The notes under the pieces are model-generated. The model saw only the letters and a list, made by a program, of their open reading frames with translations. It ran no database searches and had not been told where the DNA came from. This document shows, one piece after another, positions 52,867 through 62,715 of a stretch of DNA of 64,000 nucleotides. The stretch comes from Streptomyces nigra (GTDB lineage: Bacteria > Actinomycetota > Actinomycetes > Streptomycetales > Streptomycetaceae), in NCBI RefSeq assembly GCF_003074055.1, contig NZ_CP029043.1, forward strand, positions 3,898,501 through 3,962,500, read 5' to 3'. Made by a program: the position numbers and the translations under genes. Every line of letters starts with the position of its first letter. Within the stretch, counting starts at the first letter, position 1.

Positions 52867-53523
52867 TCACGGGCGGTGGCGTGCGGTCTTCTCTGCCCTG
52901 CCTGCCGCCCGCGCCCCCGTCCCCGCCGCTCCCGCCACCGCCCCTGGCGAGGCCGGCTCCGGCCCCACCGCCTGGGCGGTCGACGAGAGCCGGATCAGCC
53001 GGGACTCGCAGTGGTCGAGCCAGCGCGCCTCGGCCTCGGTCTGGAAGATCAGCTGCTCCAGGACGAGGAGCCAGGCGATGTCGTCCCGCTCCCGGTCCCC
53101 GTTCTTCTCCACGGCGGTGAGGGCCTGCGCCTTCAGCCGGGTGTAGTCCTGCATGGCCTTCACGGTGTGCCGGCGCTGGGACTGGATGACGTCACGGATG
53201 TCGACCCCTGGCGCCCCGACGGCCATGGCCAGCTTGATGGCCAGCTCGTCACGGGCCGGGCTGGTGCGGTCGACGGGGTGCTCGAACCAGCTGCGAAGTT
53301 CGTCGCGACCACTGTCGGTGATCGCGTAGAGCGCGTGGCCGGCCTCGTCCTCACCGTCCTGCACGACCATGCCGTCGCGTTCGAGCCGGCTGAGCGTCGT
53401 GTAGACCTGACCCACGTTGAGCGGCCAGGTGGAGCCGGTGCGGGACTCGAACTCCGTACGGAGCTGTGAGCCGTAGCGCGGGCCGCGTTCGAGGAGGGCG
53501 AGAAGCCCGTGCCGGATGGACAT
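52867..53523 (-). CDS. PadR-family transcriptional regulator
   Basis: The 218-residue protein has the PadR N-terminal winged helix (MSIRHGLLALLERGPRYGSQL, LNVGQVYTTLSRLERDGMV) and a C-terminal helical dimerisation domain with an Ala/Gly-rich tail. It lies upstream of the ABC genes in the same orientation and is their likely repressor. No ribosome site precedes the ATG; a TATACAT-like -10 box 8 bases before it suggests a leaderless mRNA. Confidence 0.9.
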   Translation of the reverse strand: MSIRHGLLALLERGPRYGSQLRTEFESRTGSTWPLNVGQVYTTLSRLERDGMVVQDGEDEAGHALYAITDSGRDELRSWFEHPVDRTSPARDELAIKLAMAVGAPGVDIRDVIQSQRRHTVKAMQDYTRLKAQALTAVEKNGDRERDDIAWLLVLEQLIFQTEAEARWLDHCESRLIRLSSTAQAVGPEPASPGAVAGAAGTGARAAGRAEKTARHRP

Positions 53524-53544
53524 ACCGAGTATGTATACCGAGTA
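53522..53544. promoter_or_regulatory. PadR promoter/operator with 10-bp direct repeats
   Basis: ATACCGAGTA occurs at 53522-53531 and 53535-53544, 13 bp apart, over the PadR start codon and probable -10 region. The AT content is high for this sequence. An autoregulatory site is likely. Confidence 0.65.
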
Positions 53545-54104
53545 AGTCCGCGGTGGACAACCGACCTGAGGCGGACGCCGGAGGTCCGACTCAAGGGGGA
53601 CCCGGGCCGTCACGAGTCGCTCGGCGGCGGCGCATCCGCACCCCGAGGCAGCCGATGCCGAGGGCCCACCGGAGCCGGCCCCACGCCCGGTGTGAACGCG
53701 GGAATCCGCCGGTCGGAGAGGCCGAGGGGGGCCTCGATACCGCCTCCCGTGAGCGGCCGTCGACTGCTCCGCGGGCAAGCTCTCGGCGGCCGGGGCGTCC
53801 GTCTTGGGTACCGCATCGCCCACCTCGTCCGGCTCCTCATCTGTTGCCGTTGTGGTACGAGCGGGCTTCACCGGGCCCGTGGAGGACGGCGAGCCGGAGG
53901 GGTCGGCCGGTCGGCCGGGCGGCTCCCGGCCCTCCCGGCCGGCGCCCCCGAGGGCGGCGGAGTCGCCGGGCGCGGGCGCGTCGGGCGGCCCCGACGGCTC
54001 GGGACCCGCCGGACGGGCGGGTCCGGCGGGTCCGGAGGAAGGCGACGCCGTGGGGAGTCACGGCGCTCCGGCGGTCCTGAGCGCGTCCGCCGCCCGCCGA
54101 GGGC
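53545..54104. other. Stretch without a supported gene
   Basis: These 560 bp have open frames on both strands but poor codon position bias and no ribosome sites. On the minus strand, coding-like fragments (DEEPDEVGDAVPKTDAPA) change frame within 150 bp, so a decayed gene is possible. Confidence 0.4.
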
Positions 54105-54140
54105 GACGGCACCCCGGTCCACCAGGGCCGGGGTGCCGTC
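54105..54140. terminator. Hairpin terminator after the MmyB-like regulator
   Basis: A perfect 13-bp stem (54105-54117 with 54128-54140) has a 10-base loop and is followed on the plus strand by TTTCT. Confidence 0.8.
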
Positions 54141-54151
54141 TTTCTCGCAGT

Positions 54152-55000
54152 TCAGGGCTGGTGTGCCGCGTCCACGTCCACCATCAGCAGTTGCAGCGCC
54201 GCCTCATGCGGGGAATCTGGTTCCGCGTGGTAGAACTTCAGGATGTTGCCGTCCTGAAGGTCCGCCGACTGGTACATCAGCTCCAGTTCGCCGACCACCG
54301 GATGATCGAAGAGCTTGGTGCCCTCGACACAGTTGGACACCCGCTGGCGGCACCACAGGGCAGCGAACTCCTCGCTGCGAATGGTGAGTTCGCCGATCAG
54401 TTCGGCCAGGCGCGGATCGTGCCGGTGGTTGCCGGAGATGAAGCGCAGATACGTCACGTTCGCCTCCGACTCGGCGCCCCAGTCGGCGTACAGCGTCCGG
54501 ACGTTGTCGTCGAGGAAGTTCATCTTGATGATGTTCGGGCGCTGTTCGGGCTGCTCCGGGGCGTCGAAGTCCAGGTGCGGCGCGAACAGCCGGTGGTAGA
54601 GGGCGTTCCAGCTGAGGATGTCGCAGCGGTAGTTGAGGACGGCGACCGCCACGTTCCCGAGGGACTCGACGAGCATCCTCGTGCAGGGGCTGATCCGGTC
54701 GCCGCTCGGCGCCGGCTCATGGGGGTTCTGCACCGGCGTACCGATCTTGAGCAGGTAGTCCCGCTCGTCGGCGGTCAGTTGCAGGGCCCGGGCGATGGAC
54801 AGCAGCACCTGGGGCGAGGCGTGTGCGGTCTGCGACTGCTCCAGCCGTGTGTAGTAGGTCTGGCTCACTCCCGCGAGCGCGGCCACCTCCTCGCGGCGCA
54901 GGCCCGGGACGCGCCGGGAGCCGCTGGATCGAAGGCCCATCTGCTCCGGCCGTACGCGTTCGCGCATCTGGCGGAGGTAGCTGCCGAGGTCCGTGTTCAC
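54152..55000 (-). CDS. XRE-family regulator with MmyB-like ligand domain
   Basis: The 282-residue protein has an N-terminal XRE helix-turn-helix (GLRREEVAALAGVSQTYYTR) and a C-terminal MmyB-like domain (NAVAVLNYRCDILSWN-type block, then RFISGNHRHDPRLAELIGEL). MmyB proteins bind fatty acids or aromatic ligands and control neighbouring efflux or redox genes. The GTG at 55000, 8 bp after GGAG, is preferred; an in-frame GTG six codons earlier is possible. It lies 163 bp from the MFS gene, same orientation. Confidence 0.88.
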   Translation of the reverse strand: MNTDLGSYLRQMRERVRPEQMGLRSSGSRRVPGLRREEVAALAGVSQTYYTRLEQSQTAHASPQVLLSIARALQLTADERDYLLKIGTPVQNPHEPAPSGDRISPCTRMLVESLGNVAVAVLNYRCDILSWNALYHRLFAPHLDFDAPEQPEQRPNIIKMNFLDDNVRTLYADWGAESEANVTYLRFISGNHRHDPRLAELIGELTIRSEEFAALWCRQRVSNCVEGTKLFDHPVVGELELMYQSADLQDGNILKFYHAEPDSPHEAALQLLMVDVDAAHQP

Positions 55001-55163
55001 GATGTGCTCCACCTTCACGACTCTAGGAGGAGGAAGTCCGGTACGGGACGGCGATGCGCGACGGCCGGGAAGGCGGTACGGGGGATCCGTCTTCCCGGCC
55101 GTGCGGTGCCGCGAGGTGACGGGGGATGCGCCCTCCTGGCCGTCCGGGGCCGCTGTCCGTGAC

Positions 55164-56603
55164 TCAGCCGGACAGGGCCGTCCTGCGGCGCAACGCCACC
55201 CCCAGCAGCAGTCCCACCACGACCTGGCAGCCGCCGGCGATGCCGATGGCCGTGTGGATGCCGTTCAGTTCCTCGGCCGCGGTCACCGTGCCGTGGCCGA
55301 TGACGGCCGCGAACACGGCGCTGATCAGCGGGATGCCGATGGCGATGCCGACCTGCTGGCTCTGCGTGGCCATGCCCGTCGCCATGCCCTGCAGGTCGGA
55401 GTCGACGGACGAGGTGGCGATGACCATGAAGGACAGGGCCGCCGTCATGGAGAAGAAGGCGTTCACGAACTGTGTGGCGATCAGCGGGATCAGCCAGCGG
55501 GAGTCCGCGGTCGCCCACAGCGCGGGCAGCATGAACGCGCCCTGCAGGAACAGCGAGACACCGAGCAGGGTGCGCGGCTGGACGCGCTGGAGGATGCGCG
55601 GGCCGACCGTGCCGGCGATGATCTGGCCCACGCCGATGCCGAGCAGCACCAGGCCGGCGACGAGGGAGGAGAGGCCGAGCACGTCCTGGACGTACAGGCC
55701 GGTGAAGAAGATCAGCGCGGTCTCGCCGCCGAAGATGAACAGGGCGGCCAGGTTGCCGAACGCGATGTCGGGCTTCTTCAGGACGCGCACCGGCACCAGG
55801 GCGTCGGCGGTACGGCTCTCCACCGCCCAGAACACGGCCAGCAGCACGGCACCGCCGATCAGGGCGGCGCCCGCGATCAGGTCGAAGCCCTCCTCGCCGA
55901 CGCGGGTGACGCCGTAGATGCCGGAGAAGAGGCCGAGGGTGATCAGGACGGCACCGGGCAGGTCGATCCGGGTGCGCTGCGCGGCCCTGCTCTCGTCGAC
56001 GACCAGCGGCACGACCAGGATGGCGGCGATGGCCACGGGGATGTTGATGAAGAACGCCCAGCGCCAGGAGAACACGTCGGTGAGGACACCGCCGAGGACC
56101 GCGCCGACACTGAAACCGGAGCTCATCATCACGCTGTTCAGGCCGAGCGCACGGGTGCGCAGGGTGGGCTCGGTGAAGGCGGTGGTGAGCAGGGCGAGCG
56201 CGGCAGGCGTGACCGCGGCGGTGGCCAGGCCCTGGAGGGTACGGGCGACGAGCAGCAACCCCGGGGAGTCCGCGATGCCGCCGATGAGGGACGAGACGGC
56301 GAGGACGGCCATCCCCGCGGTGAAGATGCGCCGACGCCCCACGTAGTCGCCCACGCGCCCGAACACCAGGGTGCAGCCGGCGGCGCACAGCGCGAACGTC
56401 GTGGTGATCCACTGGAGGCTGCCGGTGGAGAACCCCAGGGCGGTGCCGACCTCGGGGAGCGCGACGTTCAGGACGGAGAAGTCGGCGGCCATCATGAACT
56501 GCGAGGCCAGGAGCACCACCAGGGCGGCGACCTGACGGCCGGTCATCCTGACTGGACTCGCCTGCTCGGCTGGGGAACTCGTGGTGGTGTCAGCGGTGGT
56601 CAT
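55164..56603 (-). CDS. MFS drug exporter, DHA2 (14-helix) type
   Basis: The 479-residue permease has about 14 membrane helices. DHA2-type motifs are present: FMMAADFSVLNVALPEVG (motif D1), GRVGDYVGRRRIF (motif A), and ALGLNSVMMSSGFSVGAVLGG (motif C). Substrate is probably a drug or secondary metabolite. The downstream MmyB-like regulator is the likely controller. The ATG at 56603 is preferred over one 49 codons upstream. Confidence 0.9.
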   Translation of the reverse strand: MTTADTTTSSPAEQASPVRMTGRQVAALVVLLASQFMMAADFSVLNVALPEVGTALGFSTGSLQWITTTFALCAAGCTLVFGRVGDYVGRRRIFTAGMAVLAVSSLIGGIADSPGLLLVARTLQGLATAAVTPAALALLTTAFTEPTLRTRALGLNSVMMSSGFSVGAVLGGVLTDVFSWRWAFFINIPVAIAAILVVPLVVDESRAAQRTRIDLPGAVLITLGLFSGIYGVTRVGEEGFDLIAGAALIGGAVLLAVFWAVESRTADALVPVRVLKKPDIAFGNLAALFIFGGETALIFFTGLYVQDVLGLSSLVAGLVLLGIGVGQIIAGTVGPRILQRVQPRTLLGVSLFLQGAFMLPALWATADSRWLIPLIATQFVNAFFSMTAALSFMVIATSSVDSDLQGMATGMATQSQQVGIAIGIPLISAVFAAVIGHGTVTAAEELNGIHTAIGIAGGCQVVVGLLLGVALRRRTALSG

Positions 56604-56878
56604 GCCCCCACCCTCGGCCGCCCGGCCGACCCCAGCCAGACCCCTCCTGACGCCACTCCTGGGGAGACTGTCACTGGGAGTGCCACCTTCGGCGATCGCC
56701 GTGGGCGCGTTCCCCCACGCCTCCTTCACCATGTCCTCAGCCTGTGACAACGGTGTCCTGGAACGACTGCGGTGGGAGCCTTCGGGCTCCGGAGGCCCTC
56801 ATAGTGATCGAGTGACCGCAAAGCCGAGAGCGGCTTCGTCATGAATCACCACTGACCACTGTGATGTAGGGGGATCCG
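56604..56878. other. Divergent promoter region, MFS exporter and DUF4232 lipoprotein
   Basis: The 275 bp hold no gene. A short leftward extension of the MFS frame is open but lacks conserved sequence. Confidence 0.45.
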
Positions 56879-57553
56879 ATGTTCCGCAACCACCGCAAGG
56901 CCTTTCTTCTCTCCGCCGCCGTCCTGGGCGGGGCCCTGCTGATGACCGCCTGTGAGGACGGGGACGCGGCCAAGGACACCGGTGCCGCGCAGAGCTCCGC
57001 GCCCGCCTCGAACACGGCGGGTTCGTCCGCCGCCTCGTCCGGCTCGGCGGGTGGGGACAGTGAGAAGGCGGGCGGTGCCAAGGGCAAGGGGACCGGCGAC
57101 GCGGAGGACAGCGGGTCCGGGGTGGACACCGGTGACGGCACGCGGGTGCCGGTCGAGCAGGGCTGCGGGGCCAACGACATCACCTGGAGCACCCGTTCCG
57201 AATCGCAGGCGGGCGGATACATCCTGGTCGTCGCCAAGGCGAAGCCGGGGATCACCTGCTACCTGCCCGGCACCCACCCGACCGTGGCGTTCGGGTCGGA
57301 CGGTACCGAGGCCGGCCCGGCGGAGCAGTCCGTCGGTGAGCCGATCAAGCTGACCGGCGGCACCACCGCCTACGCCGGTGTGAACCCGAAGACGACCAAC
57401 ACGAACGACGGCAAGGAGCTGGACTCCATCATCGTGGCCGTCGACGGTTCCGACGCCGACCCGGTCTCCCTGAAGGTCGGCACGATCTCCGTCGACAAGC
57501 CGATCGTCACCAACTGGCACACGGCCGCGGCCGACGCCGTTCCCTTCGACTGA
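56879..57553 (+). CDS. DUF4232 domain lipoprotein
   Basis: The 224-residue protein has a lipobox LMTAC (Cys 25), a Ser/Gly/Ala-rich linker to about residue 90, and a DUF4232-like beta domain (NDITWSTRSESQAGGYILVV, PGITCYLPGTHPTVAFG) with a Cys pair. It is attached to the outer face of the membrane. Function unknown. A hairpin follows. Confidence 0.85.
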   Translation: MFRNHRKAFLLSAAVLGGALLMTACEDGDAAKDTGAAQSSAPASNTAGSSAASSGSAGGDSEKAGGAKGKGTGDAEDSGSGVDTGDGTRVPVEQGCGANDITWSTRSESQAGGYILVVAKAKPGITCYLPGTHPTVAFGSDGTEAGPAEQSVGEPIKLTGGTTAYAGVNPKTTNTNDGKELDSIIVAVDGSDADPVSLKVGTISVDKPIVTNWHTAAADAVPFD

Positions 57554-57574
57554 CGGACACATACCGCCCGGACA

Positions 57575-57611
57575 GGGTGGTGTGCTGCCGGAAGCCGGTG
57601 GCACACCACCC
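57575..57611. terminator. Bidirectional hairpin between the lipoprotein and the DUF4407 gene
   Basis: A perfect 11-bp stem (57575-57585 with 57601-57611) encloses a smaller CCGG/CCGG stem. It closes both convergent transcription units. Confidence 0.8.
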
Positions 57612-57620
57612 CGTCCGCGT

Positions 57621-58967
57621 TCAGGCGTGGCGGGTGCGCAGGATGCGGTTCATCCGGGCGTCCAGCTCGGCGCGTTCCTTCACGGCGCGTTCCGCCTGGG
57701 CGGTCCGGTACCGGTGGTCCAGGGTCTGCATCCGGTCGTTGGCGTCGAGTTCGACGCGGTGGCGCTGTACGTCGTGTTCCATCCGCGCGCACTCGTGCCG
57801 TACCTGGAGTTCCTCGGCGTGCAGCCGGCGGCTGGCCTCGAAGCGGGAGCCGAGGATCCTGTCGTACATGGTGCTGCCGCTCATGAACTTGGCCAGGACG
57901 GGCAGGGCGTCGAAGCCCAGAAGCAGCAGGTGCAGGACGATGGTCAGGAAGAAGGCGAAGCCGTCGGAGCCGGCGACCGTCTTCAGGCCGTGCGCCCGGG
58001 TGAGGATGCCGTCCGTGTCCAGGGCGGCCTCGCGTTCCTTCGTCCGGGTGTCGATGGCCCGCTGGAGCAGCGGCTGGTAGGTCTCCGCGGCCTTGTTCTT
58101 CTTCTCCGCGAGGGTCTGGCCCTCGGCCCTGAGGGCCGCGAGCTGCTTCTCGTACGTGTCGATCTTGCTGGTTTCGCGGTACGACGAGGAGTCCTCGCGG
58201 GCCCGTTCGCAGGTGATGGTGACGTCCCTGACGCCGCCCCGCCAGATCCAGTTGTCCCGGCCGCAGAGCCGCTGTTCGGCCGCCATCCGGTCCTTGAGCG
58301 TCCGGTTGATCGACGCCACCTGCGTCTCCAGCGCCTTCGCCCGGGACGCGTTGCTCTCCGTCTGCTGGGAGAGCTCCGCCGGGGACCCGGCGATCTTCAG
58401 CTGGTAGCGCCGGCACTCCGCGCGGTCGGCGGTGGAGGCGCCGTCCGTCGGGTTGCAGGCGACGAGCATGCCCCGGTAGTCGGCGACCTTCTGCTCGTTG
58501 CCGACGGCGATCTCCTGGCGGATCTCCTTGTCGAAGATCTGGAACAGGATCGGCTCGGCGATGAACAGGCCCAGCAGCACCGACAGCAGCAGGCGCAGAC
58601 CGAGCGACCACTTCTTGACCTTGGTGCCGTGGGTGCTGGAGACCAGCCAGCTGTCCATCACGAGGACGACCCAGAACCAGACCGCCGCGACCAGGAGCAC
58701 GACCACCAGCGGCAGGTCGGAGCGGAAGCTGCCGAGCGCCAGGGACATGGACAGGGCGCCGACCAGGGCCGTGTTGAGGACGATCGCGCCGTACCAGGTG
58801 TAGCGCGTGCGCTCCTCCGGCACCCAGGCGAGGAGCTCCTCGCGGATGCCGATCAGCCGGCGCAGCCGCGCGGCCGCTCCGGTGCCGGGCGGGATCGGGC
58901 GTACGGAGCCCCGGTCGTCGTCCGGTGGGGCGCTGTCGTACGGGCGCAGCGGGGTGTCAGTGGCCAA
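57621..58967 (-). CDS. DUF4407 membrane protein, last gene of the cyclase/NTPase operon
   Basis: The 448-residue protein has three N-terminal helices (GAIVLNTALVGALSMSLAL, PLVVVLLVAAVWFWVVLV, LRLLLSVLLGLFIAEPILF). A large helical domain of about 190 residues with three to four Cys follows, then a fourth helix (FAFFLTIVLHLLLLGFDALP) and a long basic coiled tail. This is the DUF4407 layout; family function is unknown. The start overlaps the previous gene by 11 bp. As membrane component of the operon it could be the effector or the anchor. Confidence 0.85.
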   Translation of the reverse strand: MATDTPLRPYDSAPPDDDRGSVRPIPPGTGAAARLRRLIGIREELLAWVPEERTRYTWYGAIVLNTALVGALSMSLALGSFRSDLPLVVVLLVAAVWFWVVLVMDSWLVSSTHGTKVKKWSLGLRLLLSVLLGLFIAEPILFQIFDKEIRQEIAVGNEQKVADYRGMLVACNPTDGASTADRAECRRYQLKIAGSPAELSQQTESNASRAKALETQVASINRTLKDRMAAEQRLCGRDNWIWRGGVRDVTITCERAREDSSSYRETSKIDTYEKQLAALRAEGQTLAEKKNKAAETYQPLLQRAIDTRTKEREAALDTDGILTRAHGLKTVAGSDGFAFFLTIVLHLLLLGFDALPVLAKFMSGSTMYDRILGSRFEASRRLHAEELQVRHECARMEHDVQRHRVELDANDRMQTLDHRYRTAQAERAVKERAELDARMNRILRTRHA

Positions 58968-60438
58968 GGCTCGCCTCCGAGTCGGTGCCGCCGAGGTCGA
59001 GGTCGTCGTCGAGGTCGGCCGCGGCCGTTCGGCGGGCGCGGTCGCCGGAGACGGATGTCCGCGCGGCTCCCTCCAGCTCGCCCGAGGCCTCGTCCTGGCC
59101 CGGCAGCGCGTCCCCGTCGGACTGCGGTTTGACGGTCACCTCGCTGACGCCGTTGATGAACTCGCCGGGGCCGCTCGCCACGCCGTCGAACAGACCGCGG
59201 GCGAACGCCTCCTTGGTGAGCGCGGTCTTCGCCTTGAGCACCTCGCCGGCCCATTCGCGGTCGTCGCGCCGGCGCCGCTCAGCGTCGGCCCGTGCCTCCT
59301 GGCGGCTGCGCAGCTCGTCCTCGCGCTCCGCCTCCCAGCGGCGCAGCTCCGCACGGCGCTCCTCGATGGCGTCCTCGCGGCGGTCGGCGCGGGTCAGCTC
59401 GTACCGGCGGTCGTCGCGTTCGAGCTTCCAGCGCTCGTCCTCCCGGTCGACGGAGAGCCGCTGCAGCGCGGCCTCGTGGTCGGCCCGGCGCCTGCCGTCC
59501 AGCCGCTGGGCGAGGTCGTCGGAGGAGATGTCGCCGGAGCGCATGGCCAGGAAGTCGGCGGCGCTGGGGTCGGTGCCGACGATCTGCAGGTCCTCGACGA
59601 GTTCGGCGCGGGTGGCGCGGTTGCGCGCGCGCTGCCGTTCGAGTTCGTGCTCCTGCTGGACGGCGTCCTCGTCGCGCTGGTAGCGGTTGCGCAGCCGCTC
59701 CTCCTCCTGCCGGTTGCGTTCCCTGCTCACGGCGCTCATGTTGCGCAGTTCCTCGCGCCGGATCTCCAGCTCGGTCTCCAGCAGGGCCCGGCGCAGGTTG
59801 GCCTCCTGCTCCCGTTCCTCCCGCTCGCGGGTCCAGTCCAGAACGCGGCGGCTCTCCTCCTCCTTCGCGAGGGCCTCGGCGAGCTCCGCGGGGGTGAGGA
59901 CCTCGACCGCCCCGTGCCGGACGCGCATCCCGGACAGCACGGCCGGGCGCATCTCCTGGTACGCGGTGAGCCGGGCGTCGATACGGTCGCGGACGGCGAG
60001 CGAGTCGACGATGGGCCGGTCGCTGCCGTCCTCGGTGAACCCGGGTACCGAGCGCAGATGGCCCAGGAGCAGCGCCTCGACGTCCGTGACGCCGTCGCGT
60101 ACGACCGCGCAGGCGTCGACGACCGTGCAGTAGAAGGTCGTCCGTACGGTGAAGTCGCCGACCTCGCCGGACGGGATGCTGGTCTCCACCACGACGGGTT
60201 TCTCGACCCGCCGGTCGACGACCGTGACGGAACTGGCGTCGACCACCGTGCGGTCGTCGGATCGCAGCTGCCCGTGGTCCTCGACGTACTCCTCGCCGAC
60301 CCGGAAGACGCGCACATGGTGCGCGGCGACGGTGGGCAGTTCGTCGTCGGTGCGGGACACGCGCCGGCTCAGGAAGCCTCCGCGTTTTCCGGCGCGTGTG
60401 TACTCCCGCTGCTCGACGAGCGGGTAATTCTCGGCCAT
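58957..60438 (-). CDS. Coiled-coil protein with SPFH-like N-terminus
   Basis: From the ATG at 60438, 9 bp after GGAGGA, the product is 493 residues. Residues 1-180 form an alpha/beta domain (DFTVRTTFYCTVVDACAVV, VEALLLGHLRSVPGF) whose pattern recalls the SPFH/PHB domain. Residues 190-420 are an almost unbroken charged coiled coil rich in Glu and Arg. The tail is acidic. SPFH assignment is tentative. It starts before the stop of the NTPase gene ends its message, so they are translationally linked. Confidence 0.75.
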   Translation of the reverse strand: MAENYPLVEQREYTRAGKRGGFLSRRVSRTDDELPTVAAHHVRVFRVGEEYVEDHGQLRSDDRTVVDASSVTVVDRRVEKPVVVETSIPSGEVGDFTVRTTFYCTVVDACAVVRDGVTDVEALLLGHLRSVPGFTEDGSDRPIVDSLAVRDRIDARLTAYQEMRPAVLSGMRVRHGAVEVLTPAELAEALAKEEESRRVLDWTREREEREQEANLRRALLETELEIRREELRNMSAVSRERNRQEEERLRNRYQRDEDAVQQEHELERQRARNRATRAELVEDLQIVGTDPSAADFLAMRSGDISSDDLAQRLDGRRRADHEAALQRLSVDREDERWKLERDDRRYELTRADRREDAIEERRAELRRWEAEREDELRSRQEARADAERRRRDDREWAGEVLKAKTALTKEAFARGLFDGVASGPGEFINGVSEVTVKPQSDGDALPGQDEASGELEGAARTSVSGDRARRTAAADLDDDLDLGGTDSEASLGH

Positions 60439-60443
60439 ACCTG

Positions 60444-62687
60444 TCATTCCTCCGTGCTCAGTACGGCGTCAAGGAAGAGGTGGATCAGATGGGTGGGCGC
60501 CGGTCCGGTCCGTTCGGCGCGGCGGACGGCCGCTTCGAAGCCGGCCCGCAGCGCGGGTCCTTCATGGGGGCGCAGGGCGGTGCCGACGGCCGTACCCAGA
60601 CGGACGGCGGCGGGGTCGGGGTTCTCGCAGGCGGAGGGCAGGGCGGCCACCGTGGCGTACAGGCCGTCCAGTGCCCGCCGCCGGCGGGGCAGGTTGCCGA
60701 GGACACCGGCCCACAGCTCGCCGACCTTCTCGGTCTGCGCGGGGCTGTGCACCAGGACGTCGGCGCAGACGGGGCGGCCCGTGCGCGCGTCGCGTGCCCG
60801 CAGGACGGTCAGCGCGGCGTCGAGGACGCCCTCCTTGGAGCGGTCCGCCGGCAGATCACGCTGGGCGCGCAGCCGGTAGGCGAGCGGGCGGAACACCGCG
60901 CCGGTGTCCTGCCGGCATTCGGCCAGTACGGCGACCAGCCCGGCCAGCGCGAAGGCGGCCCCGGCGCCCCGCCCGGTCAGTCGCAGCAGGGTGTGCACGG
61001 CGTCGGTCGGGAACCGTACGCCGAGCTGGCCGCTGAACGCGGCGGTGGCCGTGGAGCGCACCACCGGGTCGTAGGAGCGGGACCAGTCCCGGGCCACGCC
61101 GAGTGCCACGGCGGCGAGGCTCTCGTCGAGGCACATGCAGTGCAGCACCAGGGTGGCGGTGGACTGCCCGGCGGGGCCCGCCACACCGGACGCCCAGGGG
61201 TGCAGATAGTTCTGGACGACCTCCTCGAAGGCGGAGGGGGTGAGCAGGGCCAGCCCCTGGGCGATGGAGAGCTGCAGCTCCAGGTCGGTCCGGCCGTCGC
61301 TCAGCAGTTCGGTCAGCCAGTCCCGCACACCGTCCCAGTACACGGTCGAGCGCATGGTCCACAGCTCGCGCAGCACCCACGCCCGGTGCTGCTGGTGGGC
61401 GAAGACCAGCGCGGTGCGGGTGAGCGCGCCGTTCTCGCGCTCCTCGACGGTGACCAGGGCGTTGCGGGCCAGCGCGAGACGTCGGTCGGCGGCACGCCGG
61501 GCGGCCTCGGCGGCCTCCTCCTCGGTCGGTTCGGCGAAGGCCCGCGCCACATGCCGTTCCAGCCGCTGCTGGCAGGTCTCGAAGTCGCGGAAGCCCGCAC
61601 CGGTGACGAAGGCGAGCGTGGTGACCTCGGCCCACTCCTGCGGGGTGCGCTCCGCGGCGAACCACTCTCGCACGGGTGCCGCCGCGTTGGAGCCGTACTC
61701 CTTCCAGACCACGTCGGCCTCGGCGCCCGCGCCGATCCGCTCGGCCGCCGCGACGACCTCTGCGGTCCGGCAGCCCTCGGGCATCAGCTGCGCGGCCCGC
61801 TCGACGGTCTCCGGCACGCACCGCGCCCGGGTGAGCCGTACCCGCAGCACGGCCGCCGGGTCCGGCGCCCGCCAGGCCACATGGCGTACGGCCTCGGGGG
61901 CCCGGCCCTGCGGCTCGTGCACGGTGGTCACCACCAGGTGCGCCCCGTGCTCGCGCACGGTGTCGCGGACCCGCCGCCAGTCGAAGTCGGCGGTGGCGGT
62001 GGTGCCCTCGTGCATCCGGTCGAGCAGCACATAGCCGACGCCCTTGGTGAACTCGACGCGCCCGTTGGCGAGTTCCTCCAGGCTGCGGCCCGGCGACAGG
62101 ACGACGTAGTCGCTGCCCTCGGCGACGGTGGCGACGAGCGCCACGGCCCCGGCGCGCTTGCCGGTGCCGGACGGGCCGACGAGGACGACGACACCGTCGC
62201 GCTGCAGCGCGGTCACGGCCTCCTCGAAGCAGTCGGGTTCGACGTACGACGCGAGGACGGCGTCGGCCTCGCCGGCGTCGAGGCGGCCGACGGCACGGCG
62301 CCGGGCGTGGGCGGAGTCGGCGGCGCCGATGCCGAAGTGCATCTCCGGCGCGTCCAGGGCGCCGAGGAAGTACTGGTTGACGTTGTTGTGGTGGACCTGG
62401 TTCGCCGAGTCGGCCCGGGCGTTGTCGTCGGCGGCTTCCTCGGCCGTCGTCCGCTCGGGGGCGTCACCGGTGCCGTCGCTGTCGCTGTCAGGGGTCTCGT
62501 CGGAGTCCTCGGGCGTCCGGGGCGGTTCGCCGGGTGCGGTTCCGGGGGTCGGTCCGGTGGACCCGGTCTCGGTCCCGGAAGTGGTGGGCCCGGTTCCGGG
62601 CTGCGGAGCCTGTCGCTCCGACTCCGCCGGATCCGGGGCGTCCGGGGCGTCGTCCCGGCCGGTCTGTGCGCTTGCTTGCTCGTCCAT
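60444..62687 (-). CDS. P-loop NTPase of STAND/AAA-like type
   Basis: The 747-residue protein begins with 95 acidic, disordered residues. A motif GALDAPEMHFGIG (109-121) follows, resembling one at the end of the cyclase-like protein. The NTPase has Walker A GPSGTGKR (171-178) and Walker B VGYVLLDRM with D223. Next come a winged-helix-like region and a long helical C-terminal half (350-747) that could be a sensor solenoid. The set suggests a signal-transduction NTPase (STAND-like). Subfamily is uncertain. Confidence 0.75.
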   Translation of the reverse strand: MDEQASAQTGRDDAPDAPDPAESERQAPQPGTGPTTSGTETGSTGPTPGTAPGEPPRTPEDSDETPDSDSDGTGDAPERTTAEEAADDNARADSANQVHHNNVNQYFLGALDAPEMHFGIGAADSAHARRRAVGRLDAGEADAVLASYVEPDCFEEAVTALQRDGVVVLVGPSGTGKRAGAVALVATVAEGSDYVVLSPGRSLEELANGRVEFTKGVGYVLLDRMHEGTTATADFDWRRVRDTVREHGAHLVVTTVHEPQGRAPEAVRHVAWRAPDPAAVLRVRLTRARCVPETVERAAQLMPEGCRTAEVVAAAERIGAGAEADVVWKEYGSNAAAPVREWFAAERTPQEWAEVTTLAFVTGAGFRDFETCQQRLERHVARAFAEPTEEEAAEAARRAADRRLALARNALVTVEERENGALTRTALVFAHQQHRAWVLRELWTMRSTVYWDGVRDWLTELLSDGRTDLELQLSIAQGLALLTPSAFEEVVQNYLHPWASGVAGPAGQSTATLVLHCMCLDESLAAVALGVARDWSRSYDPVVRSTATAAFSGQLGVRFPTDAVHTLLRLTGRGAGAAFALAGLVAVLAECRQDTGAVFRPLAYRLRAQRDLPADRSKEGVLDAALTVLRARDARTGRPVCADVLVHSPAQTEKVGELWAGVLGNLPRRRRALDGLYATVAALPSACENPDPAAVRLGTAVGTALRPHEGPALRAGFEAAVRRAERTGPAPTHLIHLFLDAVLSTEE

Positions 62688-62715
62688 ACTCAGCCGTCAC
62701 TCGGTTCCAGCGGAC

